64,000 nt of DNA from Billgrantia lactosivorans (GCF_003254665.1 NZ_QHGY01000010.1:1-64000); one strand, 5' to 3'; counted from the first letter of the stretch, positions 1 to 8,450 are shown. Notes: generated by a model from the sequence alone, not told the origin. A program made the numbers and translations.

Positions 1-87
1 GTCATCCTGACCCGGGGCGACCACATGAACGCCCACGGCGGGACCAACACGATGAAGATACTCGAGGTAGCCAGCCATGACCGATAG
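1..87 (+). CDS. pyk: Pyruvate kinase, C-terminal fragment (cut by window edge)
   Basis: Frame 1 is open from the first base to a TAG at 85-87 and encodes 28 residues. They read like the end of the pyruvate kinase C-terminal domain: a VILTRGD strand, then GGTNTMKILEV, matching the family pattern of a hydrophobic strand, a G-T-N turn and a final LKV/MKI strand. The enzyme makes pyruvate and ATP from phosphoenolpyruvate and ADP in the cytoplasm. The stop overlaps the start of mgsA by 11 nt, so the two are probably co-transcribed, and the neighbourhood (mgsA, pgi) is glycolytic. Only the last few percent of the protein is visible, so the call rests on this short motif and on context. Confidence 0.72.
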   Translation, partial: VILTRGDHMNAHGGTNTMKILEVASHDR

Positions 88-565
88 CCGACCCCGGCGC
101 AGCGTGCGCCGCACCCTGCCGGCACGCAAGCGCATCGCCCTGATCGCCCACGACGGCAAGAAGGCGGAGTTGCTCGAGTGGGCCGAGCGCTGGCGCGATA
201 CCCTGGTCGCCCACGAACTGGTGGGCACCGGCACCACCGCCGGACGCCTCTCGGCCAGCCTCGGCCTCGCGGTGGAGGGGTTGATGAGCGGGCCGCTGGG
301 CGGCGACCAGCAGATCGGCGCGCGCATCACCGAGCAGCGTCTCGACCTGCTGATCTTCTTCTGGGACCCGTTCGCCCCGCAGCCCCACGACCCCGACGTC
401 AAGGCGCTGCTGCGGCTGGCCGCCCTGTGGAACGTGCCGGTGGCGTGCAACGCTGCCAGCGCCGACTTCCTGGCCAGCTCGCCGTGGCTCGACCAGCCCT
501 ACGAGATGGCCGTTCCCGACGCCGATGCCTGGGTGGCCTCTCGTGGCTCCGAACAGGCGCCGTAG
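77..565 (+). CDS. mgsA: Methylglyoxal synthase
   Basis: This 162-residue protein converts dihydroxyacetone phosphate to methylglyoxal and phosphate, a bypass that relieves sugar-phosphate build-up. It aligns along its length with E. coli MgsA (152 aa): RTLPARKRIALIAHD near the N-terminus, the phosphate-binding TGTTAGRL loop (51-58), SGPLGGDQQIGA (71-82) with the catalytic Asp at about 77, FFWDP (94-98), and PHDPDVKALLRLA (103-115) with the catalytic His104 and Asp107. The start lies inside the end of pyk. An extra ~10 basic residues precede the conserved core. It ends 52 nt before pgi, consistent with a glycolytic cluster. Confidence 0.95.
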   Translation: MTDSRPRRSVRRTLPARKRIALIAHDGKKAELLEWAERWRDTLVAHELVGTGTTAGRLSASLGLAVEGLMSGPLGGDQQIGARITEQRLDLLIFFWDPFAPQPHDPDVKALLRLAALWNVPVACNAASADFLASSPWLDQPYEMAVPDADAWVASRGSEQAP

Positions 566-617
566 CACAGAACAACGAGACCGACGGGCCCCGGCCCGCG
601 AACCTTGCGAGGACACC

Positions 618-2273
618 ATGTTCCAGCTTACCCGCAGCGTCACCTGGCAGGCTCTCGAGAGGCTGCAGCAGGCCACCGCCAACGACCGCATCAGCGACTA
701 CTTCGCCGCCGACCCCCAGCGCTTCGACAAGATGAGCCTGCGCGTCGGCGGGCTGTTCCTCGACTACTCCAAGCACCACGTCTCCGAGGCGGTGCTGGCC
801 AAGCTGATCGAGCTGGCCGACCACTCCGCCCTGGTGCAGCGCCGCTCACAGATGTTCTCCGGCGACATCATCAACGTCACCGAGGACCGCCCCGTCCTGC
901 ACACCGCCCTGCGCAATCTCGGCGAGGGCCCGCTGATGGTCGACGGCAATGACGTGATGCCCGAGATCCAGCGCACCCGCGAGCAGATTCGCCAGTTCTC
1001 CGAGGCGGTGCGCAGCGGCGAGTGGCGCGGCTACAGCGGCGAGCGCATCAGGGACATCGTCAACATCGGCATCGGCGGCTCGGACCTCGGCCCCAACATG
1101 GCCAGTCGCGCGCTGCTCAAGTACCGCCACCCCGACCTCAACTTCCATTTCGTCTCCAACGTCGACGGCGCCCATATCCAGAAGGTGCTGGCCCGCCTCG
1201 ACCCGGCCACGACGCTGTTCATCGTCTCGACCAAGACCTTCTCGACCCAGGAGACGCTGCTCAACGCCAAGACCGCGCGGCGCTGGTTCGTCGAGACCGC
1301 AGGCGAGGACGCCGACGTGGGCGCCCACTTCGTCGCCGCCTCGACCAACCGCAAGGCGGCCATGGAGTTCGGCATCCGAGAAGAGAACGTCTTCGAGTTC
1401 TGGGCCTGGGTCGGCGGGCGCTATTCGATGTGGTCCTCCATCGGCCTGCCCATCGCGCTATCCATCGGCTTCGACGGCTTCATGGAGATGCTGGAGGGCG
1501 CCTACGCCATGGACCAGCACTTCATCGAAGCGCCCTACGCCCGCAACATGCCGGTGCTGATGGCGCTGATCGGGATCTGGTACATCAACTTCCGCGGCGC
1601 CGAGACCCAGGCCATCGTGCCCTACGACCAGGCGCTGCACCAGCTGCCGGCGTTCCTCCAGCAGCTCGACATGGAGTCCAACGGCAAGTCGGTGGACATC
1701 TTCGGCCATCCGGTGAACTACAAGACCGGGCCCATCGTCTGGGGCCAGACCGGTTCCAACGGCCAGCACGCCTTCTTCCAGCTGCTGCACCAGGGCACCC
1801 GCTACGTGCCGATCGACTTCATCGCCTCGCTCAAGCCCGAGCCAGGCATGGAGGAGCACCACTTCGCCCTGCTCACCAACATGCTGGCCCAGGCCAACGC
1901 CTTCATGGAGGGCAGCCAGGAGGGCAGCCAGCTCGACCCCTACAGCTGCCCCGGCAACCGCCCCTCGAGCGTCTTGCTGCTCGACGAGCTGACGCCGAGG
2001 AACCTCGGCGCGCTGATCGCGCTCTACGAGCACAAGGTGTTCGTCCAGGGAGTGATCTGGAACATCAACTCCTTCGACCAGTGGGGCGTTCAGCTGGGCA
2101 AGCGCATCGCCGGCGAGATCAGCGAGCGCATCGACGAGCACAGCCAGGACTTCGACGCCTCGACCCAGGGCCTGCTGGCACTGGTACGCGAGCATTTCCG
2201 CCCTGCCCCGGCAAGCGGCGCTGCCGTCAAGGGCAGGGCGAAGGGTAAGGGCGAGGAGAAGGCCAAGCGCTGA
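618..2273 (+). CDS. pgi: Glucose-6-phosphate isomerase
   Basis: This 551-residue phosphoglucose isomerase interconverts glucose 6-phosphate and fructose 6-phosphate. The frame is open further upstream, but the ATG at 618 follows a GCGAGGAC ribosome-binding site and gives the family N-terminus (MFQLTRSVTWQAL). Signatures are IGIGGSDLGPNMASRALL (about residue 150), the QQLDMESNGKS segment with the catalytic Glu (about 352-356), GSNGQHAFFQLLHQG with the catalytic His near 384, and QLGKRIA with the active-site Lys near 495. The C-terminus carries a ~20-residue Lys/Gly/Ala-rich tail (SGAAVKGRAKGKGEEKAKR) not present in E. coli Pgi. It converges on the crcB pair, 21 nt away. Confidence 0.97.
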   Translation: MFQLTRSVTWQALERLQQATANDRISDYFAADPQRFDKMSLRVGGLFLDYSKHHVSEAVLAKLIELADHSALVQRRSQMFSGDIINVTEDRPVLHTALRNLGEGPLMVDGNDVMPEIQRTREQIRQFSEAVRSGEWRGYSGERIRDIVNIGIGGSDLGPNMASRALLKYRHPDLNFHFVSNVDGAHIQKVLARLDPATTLFIVSTKTFSTQETLLNAKTARRWFVETAGEDADVGAHFVAASTNRKAAMEFGIREENVFEFWAWVGGRYSMWSSIGLPIALSIGFDGFMEMLEGAYAMDQHFIEAPYARNMPVLMALIGIWYINFRGAETQAIVPYDQALHQLPAFLQQLDMESNGKSVDIFGHPVNYKTGPIVWGQTGSNGQHAFFQLLHQGTRYVPIDFIASLKPEPGMEEHHFALLTNMLAQANAFMEGSQEGSQLDPYSCPGNRPSSVLLLDELTPRNLGALIALYEHKVFVQGVIWNINSFDQWGVQLGKRIAGEISERIDEHSQDFDASTQGLLALVREHFRPAPASGAAVKGRAKGKGEEKAKR

Positions 2274-2294
2274 GGCGGGAGGCGCCGCCGCGCG

Positions 2295-2687
2295 TCAGCC
2301 ATGGCGCGAGCGCACGAAACGGTCGCCCCACCAGGCCGCCGCCAGCCACAGCGGCACGCCGAGCAGAACGTAGAGGAGCGCCAGGCCGGGGCGGCCGCGC
2401 TCGAGCAGGTGCAGCGTCTCCAGGCCGAACAGCGAGAAGGTGGTGAAGCCACCGCAGAAGCCGGCCATCAGGAACGGCTGCCAGCGCGCCGCCCGGCCCC
2501 CACCGCGGCAGGCGGCGTATGCCCCAAACGCGGCGATCAGCCACGACCCGAGCACGTTCACGGCGAGCGTGCCCCAGGGAAAGGCGGGGCCTAGCGCCGC
2601 CAGCGTCCCCTGCGACAACAGCAGGCGCAGCACGCTGCCCAGGGCGCTGCCGACCCCGACCGCCGCGTAGCCGCGCCAGCCGCTCAT
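2295..2687 (-). CDS. crcB: Fluoride ion channel CrcB/Fluc, downstream paralogue
   Basis: This 130-residue inner-membrane protein belongs to the CrcB/Fluc family, which exports toxic fluoride passively as a dimer of small four-helix subunits. Family signatures are AFPWGTLAVNVLGS (35-48), with the conserved Asn of the pore-lining helix, and AGFCGGFTTFSLFGLE (75-90), the TM3-break motif with the Phe/Thr/Ser residues of the fluoride path. Its ATG overlaps the stop of the upstream paralogue by 4 nt (ATGA), so translation is probably coupled. It retains the classical motif better than its neighbour does. The last gene of the pair, it converges on pgi. Confidence 0.93.
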   Translation of the reverse strand: MSGWRGYAAVGVGSALGSVLRLLLSQGTLAALGPAFPWGTLAVNVLGSWLIAAFGAYAACRGGGRAARWQPFLMAGFCGGFTTFSLFGLETLHLLERGRPGLALLYVLLGVPLWLAAAWWGDRFVRSRHG

Positions 2688-3082
2688 GCCGCTCCCCCCG
2701 CCAGCCGCCAGCCCAGCCCAACCAGCGCCAGCCCGGCGATCAGCGTCGCCGACAGATTGGCGAGCGCCGCTCGCCGGCGGCCGCTCTGCCACAGCGTCAG
2801 GCTCTGCAGGCTCAGCGAAGAGACGGTGGTATAGCCCCCCAGCAGGCCTACCATCAGCAGCGCCCAGCCGCCCGGCAAGCCATCCCCCTCGGGCGGGGCG
2901 AGCCAACCGGCCAGCCCCCCCGCGAGCAGCGCGCCGCTGAGATTGACGACCAGCGTGCCCCACGGAAATGCCGTGCCCGCCAGCCTGGCGAGCAGGTCGG
3001 AGACCGCCAGGCGCGCCATGCCGCCCAGCGCGCCCCCCACAGCCACAGCCACCGTCACCAGCAGCCCCACGTTCGCGCTCAT
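2684..3082 (-). CDS. crcB: Fluoride ion channel CrcB/Fluc, upstream paralogue
   Basis: A second CrcB/Fluc subunit of 132 residues. The ATG at 3082 is preferred over an upstream TTG because it sits behind GCGAGGGCAACG and gives a normal family N-terminus. The AFPWGTLVVNLSGALLAG segment is conserved, but the central motif is GLLGGYTTVSSLSLQS instead of GFCGGFTTFS, so the two subunits have diverged where the pore forms. Adjacent, diverged crcB pairs are known in other bacteria and can form hetero-dimers with fixed orientation; that this happens here is inference. An intrinsic terminator lies just upstream in the leader. Confidence 0.9.
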   Translation of the reverse strand: MSANVGLLVTVAVAVGGALGGMARLAVSDLLARLAGTAFPWGTLVVNLSGALLAGGLAGWLAPPEGDGLPGGWALLMVGLLGGYTTVSSLSLQSLTLWQSGRRRAALANLSATLIAGLALVGLGWRLAGGAA

Positions 3083-3137
3083 TCGTTGCCCTCGCCATTC
3101 CCAAGCGCCGATGCTAGCGGAGTCGCCGCGTGCGAAC

Positions 3138-3169
3138 AAAAAAACAGGCCATCCGGAGGGCGGATGGCC
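3138..3169 (-). terminator. Intrinsic terminator in the leader of the crcB pair
   Basis: Read on the minus strand, a 9-bp stem GGCCATCCG / CGGATGGCC with a 5-nt loop is followed by TGTTTTTTTG, a classical rho-independent terminator. It ends about 55 nt before the first crcB start, in the sense direction, and no gene lies upstream on that strand to need it. It therefore looks like an attenuator or the end of a short leader RNA. On the plus strand the same hairpin has no T-tract. Confidence 0.75.
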
Positions 3170-3224
3170 AAGATGTGGAGCTTCGTTCAGGGAATCGCGC
3201 CCCGGGAAGGGCGCCGGGGAAAAT

Positions 3225-3252
3225 ATGACACACGTGGCCCGTAATGTACAAT
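3225..3252 (+). promoter_or_regulatory. Possible sigma-70 promoter for the mechanosensitive channel gene
   Basis: ATGACA (3225-3230) and TACAAT (3247-3252), separated by 16 nt, each match five of six consensus bases and lie about 110 nt before the channel start, in a locally AT-richer stretch. A second -10-like CATAAT follows at about 3259. No sequence-specific operator is recognised. Confidence 0.4.
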
Positions 3253-3362
3253 GCCTGCATAATTAATCGGCGTCATTCGTCCCCGACGCCCTGACGCCCT
3301 ATCATGGGCGGGACGGAATCCCCATCCTTCCCCGCCCGACACGCCCGAGACGGAGGTCACGC

Positions 3363-5675
3363 GTGATAGCACACCGGTTTATCCCCTGGCTGTTCGGCTG
3401 GCTGATCCTCGCCGTGCTGGCCGCCGCACCGGCCCTGGCCCAGCCTGCCGACAGCGACGCCGCCCCCGCGCCGGAGGCCCTTGCCGAGCTGCTCGAGAAC
3501 GAGCAGACGCGCCAGCAACTGATCGACCACCTGCGGCGCGAGGCCGCCGACCCCGCCCTGGCCGATGCCGACCCGGCACCGGCGCAGGTTTCGCTGCCCA
3601 GGCGGCTGGCCGAGGTCACCAGCCGCATCGTCAGCGACATCGGCGGCGAGGTGCGCAACCTGTTCGACATCGTGGCGGGGCTGTTCACCGCCGATACCGA
3701 TACCTCCGCGCTGGACTGGGGCGACTTCACCACGGCGGTGATCAACCTGGGGCTGGTGATCCTGGCCACCTTCGTCCTGTTCCTGGGCTTTCGCCGCCTG
3801 TCGCGACCGCTCTTCACGCGCCTGAGCCGGTGGTCGCGCCAGCCCAGCGGGCTCAACCCGACCATTCGCCTGGTGCTGTGCGTCGCCGTCGCCGCGCTGA
3901 TCGACGCGCTGGTGGTCGCGCTGGCCTACGTGGGCGGCAACCTGATCGCCACCTTCGCCGTGGGCGAGACCGGCGAACTGTCGACCCGCGCCTCGCTGTT
4001 CCTCAACGCCTTCCTGATCATCGAGCTGATCAAGGCGGCCCTGCGCATGCTCTTCTCGTCGCGCTACGAGGGGCTCAGGCTGCTGCCCATCTCGGCCGGC
4101 GAAGCCTCCTACTGGAACCGCTGGCTGGCGCGCCTGGTCGGCCTGGTCGGCTACGGCCTGCTGGTGGTGGTCCCGCTGATCGGCTTCTACCTGGCCCCCA
4201 CCCTGGGCCAGGGCGTCGGGGCGCTGATCATGTTCGCCGCCTTCCTCTATGCCGTCGCGGTGGTGCTGAAGAATCGCACCCGCATCCGCGACGAGCTCCA
4301 CGGCATGGCGGCCCGATCCGACTTCACCGCCACCCGCATCTCGCTGCAGCTGTTCGCCCGCACCTGGCACCTGTTCGCCCTGGCCTACTTCCTGATGGTG
4401 CTGGTGCTGACCCTGACGCGCCCGGCGGATGCCCTGCCGTTCGTGCTCTTCGCCACGCTCAAGACCGTGGTCGTGGTGGTGGTCGGCATGCTGCTCTCGA
4501 ACCTGCTGACGCAGACCATCGGCCGCCGCATCCGGCTTTCCGACGACCTGCGCCGCAAGCTGCCGCTGCTCGAGCCACGGCTCAACAGCTACGTGCCCAA
4601 TACGCTGCGCGTCATCCGCACCGTGATTCTGATAGCGGTGGTGCTGCTGGTGCTCAACGCCTGGGGCGCCTTCGACCTGGCCGCCTGGTACGCCTCCGAG
4701 GCGGGGCGCGGGCTGATCGGCAAGCTGGTCAGCGTGGCCGTGATCCTGCTGGTCGCCATCGCCGTGTGGCTGGCCCTGGCCAGCCTGATCGAGCACAAGC
4801 TCAACCCCGAGACCGGCAAGGGCGAGCCCGATGCCCGCGCCAAGACGCTGCTGTCGCTGTTCCGCAACGCGCTCGCCATCGCCCTGATCACCATGACCGG
4901 GATGATCGTGCTGTCGGAGATCGGCATCAACATCGGCCCGCTGATCGCCGGCGCCGGCGTGCTCGGCCTGGCCATCGGCTTCGGTGCCCAGAAGCTGGTG
5001 CAGGACATCATCACCGGCATCTTCATCCAGGTGGAGAACGCCATGAACACCGGTGACGTGGTCACGGTGGGCGGCATCACCGGCACCGCCGAGCGTCTCA
5101 GCATCCGTTCGGTGGGCATCCGCGACCTGGCGGGTGCCTATCACATCGTGCCCTTCTCCAGCGTCGACACCGTCTCCAACTACATGCGCGAGTTCGGCTA
5201 CCACGTCGGCGAGTACGGCATCGCCTACCGCGAGAGCATCGACGAGGCGATCGTCGCCCTGCGCGAGGCCTTCGACGAACTGGCCGCCGACGACGACCAC
5301 AAGATGAACATCGTCGCACCGCTGGAAGTGGCGGGCGTGATCGCCCTGGCCGACAGCTCGGTGAACATCCGCGTGCGCATCAAGACCACCCCCGGGACCC
5401 AGTGGGGGGTGGGGCGCGCCTACAACCGCCTGGTCAAGCTGCACTTCGACGCCAAGGGCATCGAGATCCCCTTCCCTCACACCACGCTCTACTTCGGCGT
5501 GGGCAAGGGGGCCGAGGCGCCGCCGGCCAATGTGCGCCTGATGCGCCAGGACTTCGACATCGACGGCCGCCCCGGCGGCCAGCCACGCTCCGGCGAGAGC
5601 AGCCGCGAGAGCGAGAACGACCCGCGCGCCAAATCCGACCCACCCCCCCCGGGCGACCACGAGGACGAGCGGTGA
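3363..5675 (+). CDS. Large MscS-family mechanosensitive channel (YbiO-like)
   Basis: This 770-residue inner-membrane protein probably opens under membrane tension to release solutes after osmotic down-shock, a fitting role in a halophile. The start is GTG at 3363 behind CGGAGGTCACGC. It begins with a signal peptide (WLFGWLILAVLAAAPALAQ). A periplasmic region and many transmembrane helices follow, then the MscS core from about residue 520: the pore helix IAGAGVLGLAIGFGAQKLVQD with its Gly/Ala pattern, then a beta domain (GDVVTVGGITGTAERLSIRS, IVPFSSVDTVSNYMRE). The tail from about 735 is hydrophilic and Pro/Asp/Arg-rich. Length and order resemble E. coli YbiO (741 aa) more than small MscS (286 aa) or MscK (1120 aa). 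Which subfamily it belongs to is less certain than the MscS core. Confidence 0.88.
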   Translation: MIAHRFIPWLFGWLILAVLAAAPALAQPADSDAAPAPEALAELLENEQTRQQLIDHLRREAADPALADADPAPAQVSLPRRLAEVTSRIVSDIGGEVRNLFDIVAGLFTADTDTSALDWGDFTTAVINLGLVILATFVLFLGFRRLSRPLFTRLSRWSRQPSGLNPTIRLVLCVAVAALIDALVVALAYVGGNLIATFAVGETGELSTRASLFLNAFLIIELIKAALRMLFSSRYEGLRLLPISAGEASYWNRWLARLVGLVGYGLLVVVPLIGFYLAPTLGQGVGALIMFAAFLYAVAVVLKNRTRIRDELHGMAARSDFTATRISLQLFARTWHLFALAYFLMVLVLTLTRPADALPFVLFATLKTVVVVVVGMLLSNLLTQTIGRRIRLSDDLRRKLPLLEPRLNSYVPNTLRVIRTVILIAVVLLVLNAWGAFDLAAWYASEAGRGLIGKLVSVAVILLVAIAVWLALASLIEHKLNPETGKGEPDARAKTLLSLFRNALAIALITMTGMIVLSEIGINIGPLIAGAGVLGLAIGFGAQKLVQDIITGIFIQVENAMNTGDVVTVGGITGTAERLSIRSVGIRDLAGAYHIVPFSSVDTVSNYMREFGYHVGEYGIAYRESIDEAIVALREAFDELAADDDHKMNIVAPLEVAGVIALADSSVNIRVRIKTTPGTQWGVGRAYNRLVKLHFDAKGIEIPFPHTTLYFGVGKGAEAPPANVRLMRQDFDIDGRPGGQPRSGESSRESENDPRAKSDPPPPGDHEDER

Positions 5676-5694
5676 AGCGCGCCGCTTGAACGCA

Positions 5695-5722
5695 CGCCTC
5701 CCATCGGACGCGATGGGAGGCG
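5695..5722 (+). terminator. Strong hairpin after the mechanosensitive channel gene
   Basis: A perfect 12-bp stem, CGCCTCCCATCG / CGATGGGAGGCG, closes a GACG loop 20 nt after the channel stop. No T-tract follows, so it may act as a 3'-end stabiliser or a weak terminator. The following 136 nt up to the next gene hold nothing else I can name. Confidence 0.5.
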
Positions 5723-5858
5723 CCGCCGTCTCGTCGCGGGAACCGCCCCGGCGCCGGCAGAATCGCCACGCGTGCCTATACTGTTGCTGAGCTCCGGCGC
5801 GGCCTGCGTTGCGCCGCATCCCCTGCTCATGCTCCGACGGCGTTCTAGGGACGGGACC

Positions 5859-6263
5859 ATGATGACAAGCAAGGTACGAGGCACCGCCTACGGTGCCTGG
5901 CTGCTGCTCGCGACATCGGCCATCGCGCTGATCCTCGCGGCGGTCGCCACGTTCGACGAGGGCAACGGCATTGCCCACACCCCGGGCACCTACCTGGTGC
6001 TGACCTCCACCGCATTGTTGCTGCTCGGCTCGCTGCTGCTGGCCCTGGCGCGCGGAATGCCGCGCTGGCTGGGCGGGCTTCTCGCCCTCCTGATCCTGCT
6101 CGACCTGCTGGGCACGGGCCTGGCGGCCTACCTGCTGCAGGCCGAGTGGCTGCTCGGCTGCATGGGGGTCGGGCTCGTGGCGTGGCTCACCCATGTGATT
6201 GCCGACCCCGCCACGGGCAAGCGCGACCAGCACATGACGCAACGCCAGGAGGCCTCTTCATGA
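5859..6263 (+). CDS. Small four-helix membrane protein, likely membrane anchor of the PQQ dehydrogenase
   Basis: This 134-residue protein is mostly hydrophobic, with about four transmembrane helices (AWLLLATSAIALILAAVATF; LVLTSTALLLLGSLLLAL; LGGLLALLILLDLLGTGLAAYLL; LLGCMGVGLVAWLTHVI). The ATG at 5859 follows GGGACGGGACC; the in-frame ATG at 5862 is an alternative. It overlaps the PQQ dehydrogenase gene by 4 nt (ATGA). Membrane-bound glucose dehydrogenase (Gcd) normally carries a 4-5-helix quinone-interacting domain fused to the N-terminus of its PQQ domain. Here that domain appears to be a separate subunit. The link is inferred from topology, size and overlap; sequence similarity to the Gcd N-terminus is only suggestive. 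Confidence 0.6.
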   Translation: MMTSKVRGTAYGAWLLLATSAIALILAAVATFDEGNGIAHTPGTYLVLTSTALLLLGSLLLALARGMPRWLGGLLALLILLDLLGTGLAAYLLQAEWLLGCMGVGLVAWLTHVIADPATGKRDQHMTQRQEASS

Positions 6264-8401
6264 CACGCCAAGACGCCATTGCCCTTGTCGCCTCGCTGCT
6301 GCTGGCTGGCTCCATCGGCCACGTGCTGGCTCAGGAGGAGCCTCCCGCCGACGAGGAAGGCGGCCAGCCACAGGGCATCACCGAGCCCCAGGACGGCGAG
6401 GCCGAACAGGATGACGGCGGCGACACGTCGCAAGCGGACCGGGATGACAGTGAAGCGCCCTCGGTGACGCCGACCGGCCCCGGCGGTCGTGTGGAGACGG
6501 GCTCCGCCGGGCAATCCCCCAGTGGAGCCGACCAGCCCGAGCCGCCCCACCAGGGGCCGGACACCTGGATGGAATCGCCGGATAGCTGGGCGACCTTCAA
6601 CGGCGACCTGCGCGCCCAGAAGTATTCGCCGGCCGAGCAGATCACACCACAGAACGTTGGCGAGCTCGAGCAGGCCTGGGAGTACCGCACCGGCGATGTC
6701 GCGGATGGCAGCGACGACGTGCCCATGTCGGTATGGTCGGCAACCCCCCTGTTCGTCAACGACACGCTCTATCTGGGCACGCCTTTCTACCGCATCATCG
6801 CGCTGGACCCGGGCAGCGGCGAAGAGAAGTGGACCTTCGACCCAGGGGCTCCCCTGGAAGCCCTGACCCAGCCCAACATGAAGGGCCGCGGCGTGGCTTA
6901 CTGGCAGGCCGACGAACCGCGGGCGGGAGAAGCCTGCCAGAAGATGGTCTACATCGGTACCATGGACGCCAAGCTCTACGGCGTCGATGCCGACACGGGA
7001 GAGCCCTGCGCCGACTTCGGCGACGATGGCATGGTCGACGTCAACCAGTGGAATACCGTCAACGACAAGTGGCCGCTGTCGCTGTTCCAGCCGCCCACGG
7101 TGTACGACGACACGCTATTCCTCGGCTGGGCCGGCAAGGACTGGACGGACGCCGTCGCACCGCCTGGCACGGTCTTCGCGCTCGACGCACGCACCGGCGA
7201 GCGCAAGTGGACCTTCCATGCGCTGCCCGAGGAGGTGGTCGACCGCACCGGTACGGCCAACGTCTGGGCCTCGATGTCGCTGGACCCCGAAAGCGGGCTT
7301 CTCTACATTCCGATCAGTTCGCCGAGCCCCAACTACTACGGTGGCGAACGCACCGAGGAGCTGCCCCTGGCCACCTCGGTGACGGCGCTTAACACCGAGA
7401 CCGGCGAGGTGGTATGGAGCCGGCAGCTGGTGCATCACGACATCTGGGACTACGACACCGTCGCGCCGCCCACGCTGGTCGACATCGACAAGGATGGCGA
7501 GCGCGTGCCCGCCCTGGTGCAGCCATCCAAGCAGGGCTTTTTGTTCGTGCTCAACCGTGAGACCGGTGAGCCGATCTACCCCATCGAGGAGCGCGAGGTG
7601 CCGGCTTCGGATGCCGAAGGCGAACAGGCCGCACCGACCCAGCCGTTTGTCGACGTCCCCGAGCCGACCGTTCCCGACGAGTGGCCGGGCATCTCGAAAC
7701 TGGCCGACATCGTCGGCCTGGGCGAGTGTAGCCGCAAGGCCGAGGGGCTGCGCTACGAAGGCCGTTTCACGCCGCCGAGCGTCGAAGGTACGCTCGCCTA
7801 CCCACCGACGACGGGAGGCTCGCAGTGGGGCGGTGGCGCCGTCGATCCCGAAAGCGGCGTGTTCGTGATCAACTCCAACAGCGTGGTGCAGATCTACCGC
7901 CTCATTCCGCGGGACGACTACCAGCAGCTGGAGCAGTCAGGCGAGACGGGCGGCTACTACGAGCAGGGCGACACGGCCTACGGCTTCCAGCTCGAGACAT
8001 TCCTCAACTGGGCCGGCATGCCGTGCTGGAAGCCGCCCTACGGCACCCTCGCCGCCTACGACCTCACCACCGGCGAGCGGCTATGGAACGAACCGTTCGG
8101 CCAGGTGCAGAAGCACGGCTTCTATATGCCGGAGTCGTGGGGGTCGGTCACCATCGGCGCGCCGGTGATCACCCGCTCGGGGCTGATCTTCATCGGTGCC
8201 TCGATGGATTCGCGCGTGCGCGCGCTCGAGCTGGAAAGCGGCGAGGTACTGTGGAAACACCTGGTGGACGCCCCCGCCGTCTCGATGCCGGCGGTCTACA
8301 CCTTCGAGGGCAAGCAGTACGTCACCTTCGCGGTGGGCGGCAACTCGATCCTGCTGCCCAAGGTCAGCGACCAGGTGGTCTCCTTCGCCCTGCCCGACTG
8401 A
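6260..8401 (+). CDS. PQQ-dependent dehydrogenase, glucose/quinate/shikimate family (periplasmic)
   Basis: This 713-residue quinoprotein has a signal peptide (ALVASLLLAGSIGHVLAQ), an acidic low-complexity linker (about 25-105) and an eight-bladed PQQ propeller. It should oxidise a sugar or cyclic polyol in the periplasm and pass electrons to ubiquinone. Family signatures are NGDLRAQKYSPAEQIT, LYLGTPFYRIIALDPGSGEE, TGTANVWASMSLD and LVHHDIWDYDTVAPPTLVDI, the last two being typical of Gcd-type enzymes. The ATG at 6260 overlaps the stop of the preceding membrane-protein gene. No N-terminal transmembrane domain is fused, unlike canonical Gcd (~800 aa). PQQ synthesis genes are not in this window. 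The substrate cannot be read from sequence. Confidence 0.85.
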   Translation: MTRQDAIALVASLLLAGSIGHVLAQEEPPADEEGGQPQGITEPQDGEAEQDDGGDTSQADRDDSEAPSVTPTGPGGRVETGSAGQSPSGADQPEPPHQGPDTWMESPDSWATFNGDLRAQKYSPAEQITPQNVGELEQAWEYRTGDVADGSDDVPMSVWSATPLFVNDTLYLGTPFYRIIALDPGSGEEKWTFDPGAPLEALTQPNMKGRGVAYWQADEPRAGEACQKMVYIGTMDAKLYGVDADTGEPCADFGDDGMVDVNQWNTVNDKWPLSLFQPPTVYDDTLFLGWAGKDWTDAVAPPGTVFALDARTGERKWTFHALPEEVVDRTGTANVWASMSLDPESGLLYIPISSPSPNYYGGERTEELPLATSVTALNTETGEVVWSRQLVHHDIWDYDTVAPPTLVDIDKDGERVPALVQPSKQGFLFVLNRETGEPIYPIEEREVPASDAEGEQAAPTQPFVDVPEPTVPDEWPGISKLADIVGLGECSRKAEGLRYEGRFTPPSVEGTLAYPPTTGGSQWGGGAVDPESGVFVINSNSVVQIYRLIPRDDYQQLEQSGETGGYYEQGDTAYGFQLETFLNWAGMPCWKPPYGTLAAYDLTTGERLWNEPFGQVQKHGFYMPESWGSVTIGAPVITRSGLIFIGASMDSRVRALELESGEVLWKHLVDAPAVSMPAVYTFEGKQYVTFAVGGNSILLPKVSDQVVSFALPD

Positions 8402-8428
8402 GCGCCGCGCCGCAACGCCACCCAGCAG

Positions 8429-8450
8429 AAGGGCGCCTCGCGGCGCCCTT
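8429..8450. terminator. Bidirectional hairpin between the PQQ dehydrogenase gene and hemY
   Basis: A perfect 9-bp stem, AAGGGCGCC / GGCGCCCTT with loop TCGC, sits between converging genes. On the plus strand it is followed by CTGGTCTTTC. It probably serves both transcripts. Confidence 0.6.

Noticed and set aside
3170..3362. Fluoride riboswitch in the crcB leader
   Set aside because: I looked for the crcB-motif elements (GGNGATGG early, GCTGATG...CCTAC late) on the minus strand. Only weak fragments appear, not in the required order, so I report only the terminator.
3357..6242. Minus-strand open frame of 961 codons opposite the mechanosensitive channel gene
   Set aside because: Its composition (His/Gln/Gly/Ala/Arg-rich, no domains) is typical of antisense frames in high-GC genes. 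The plus-strand genes have clear family motifs.
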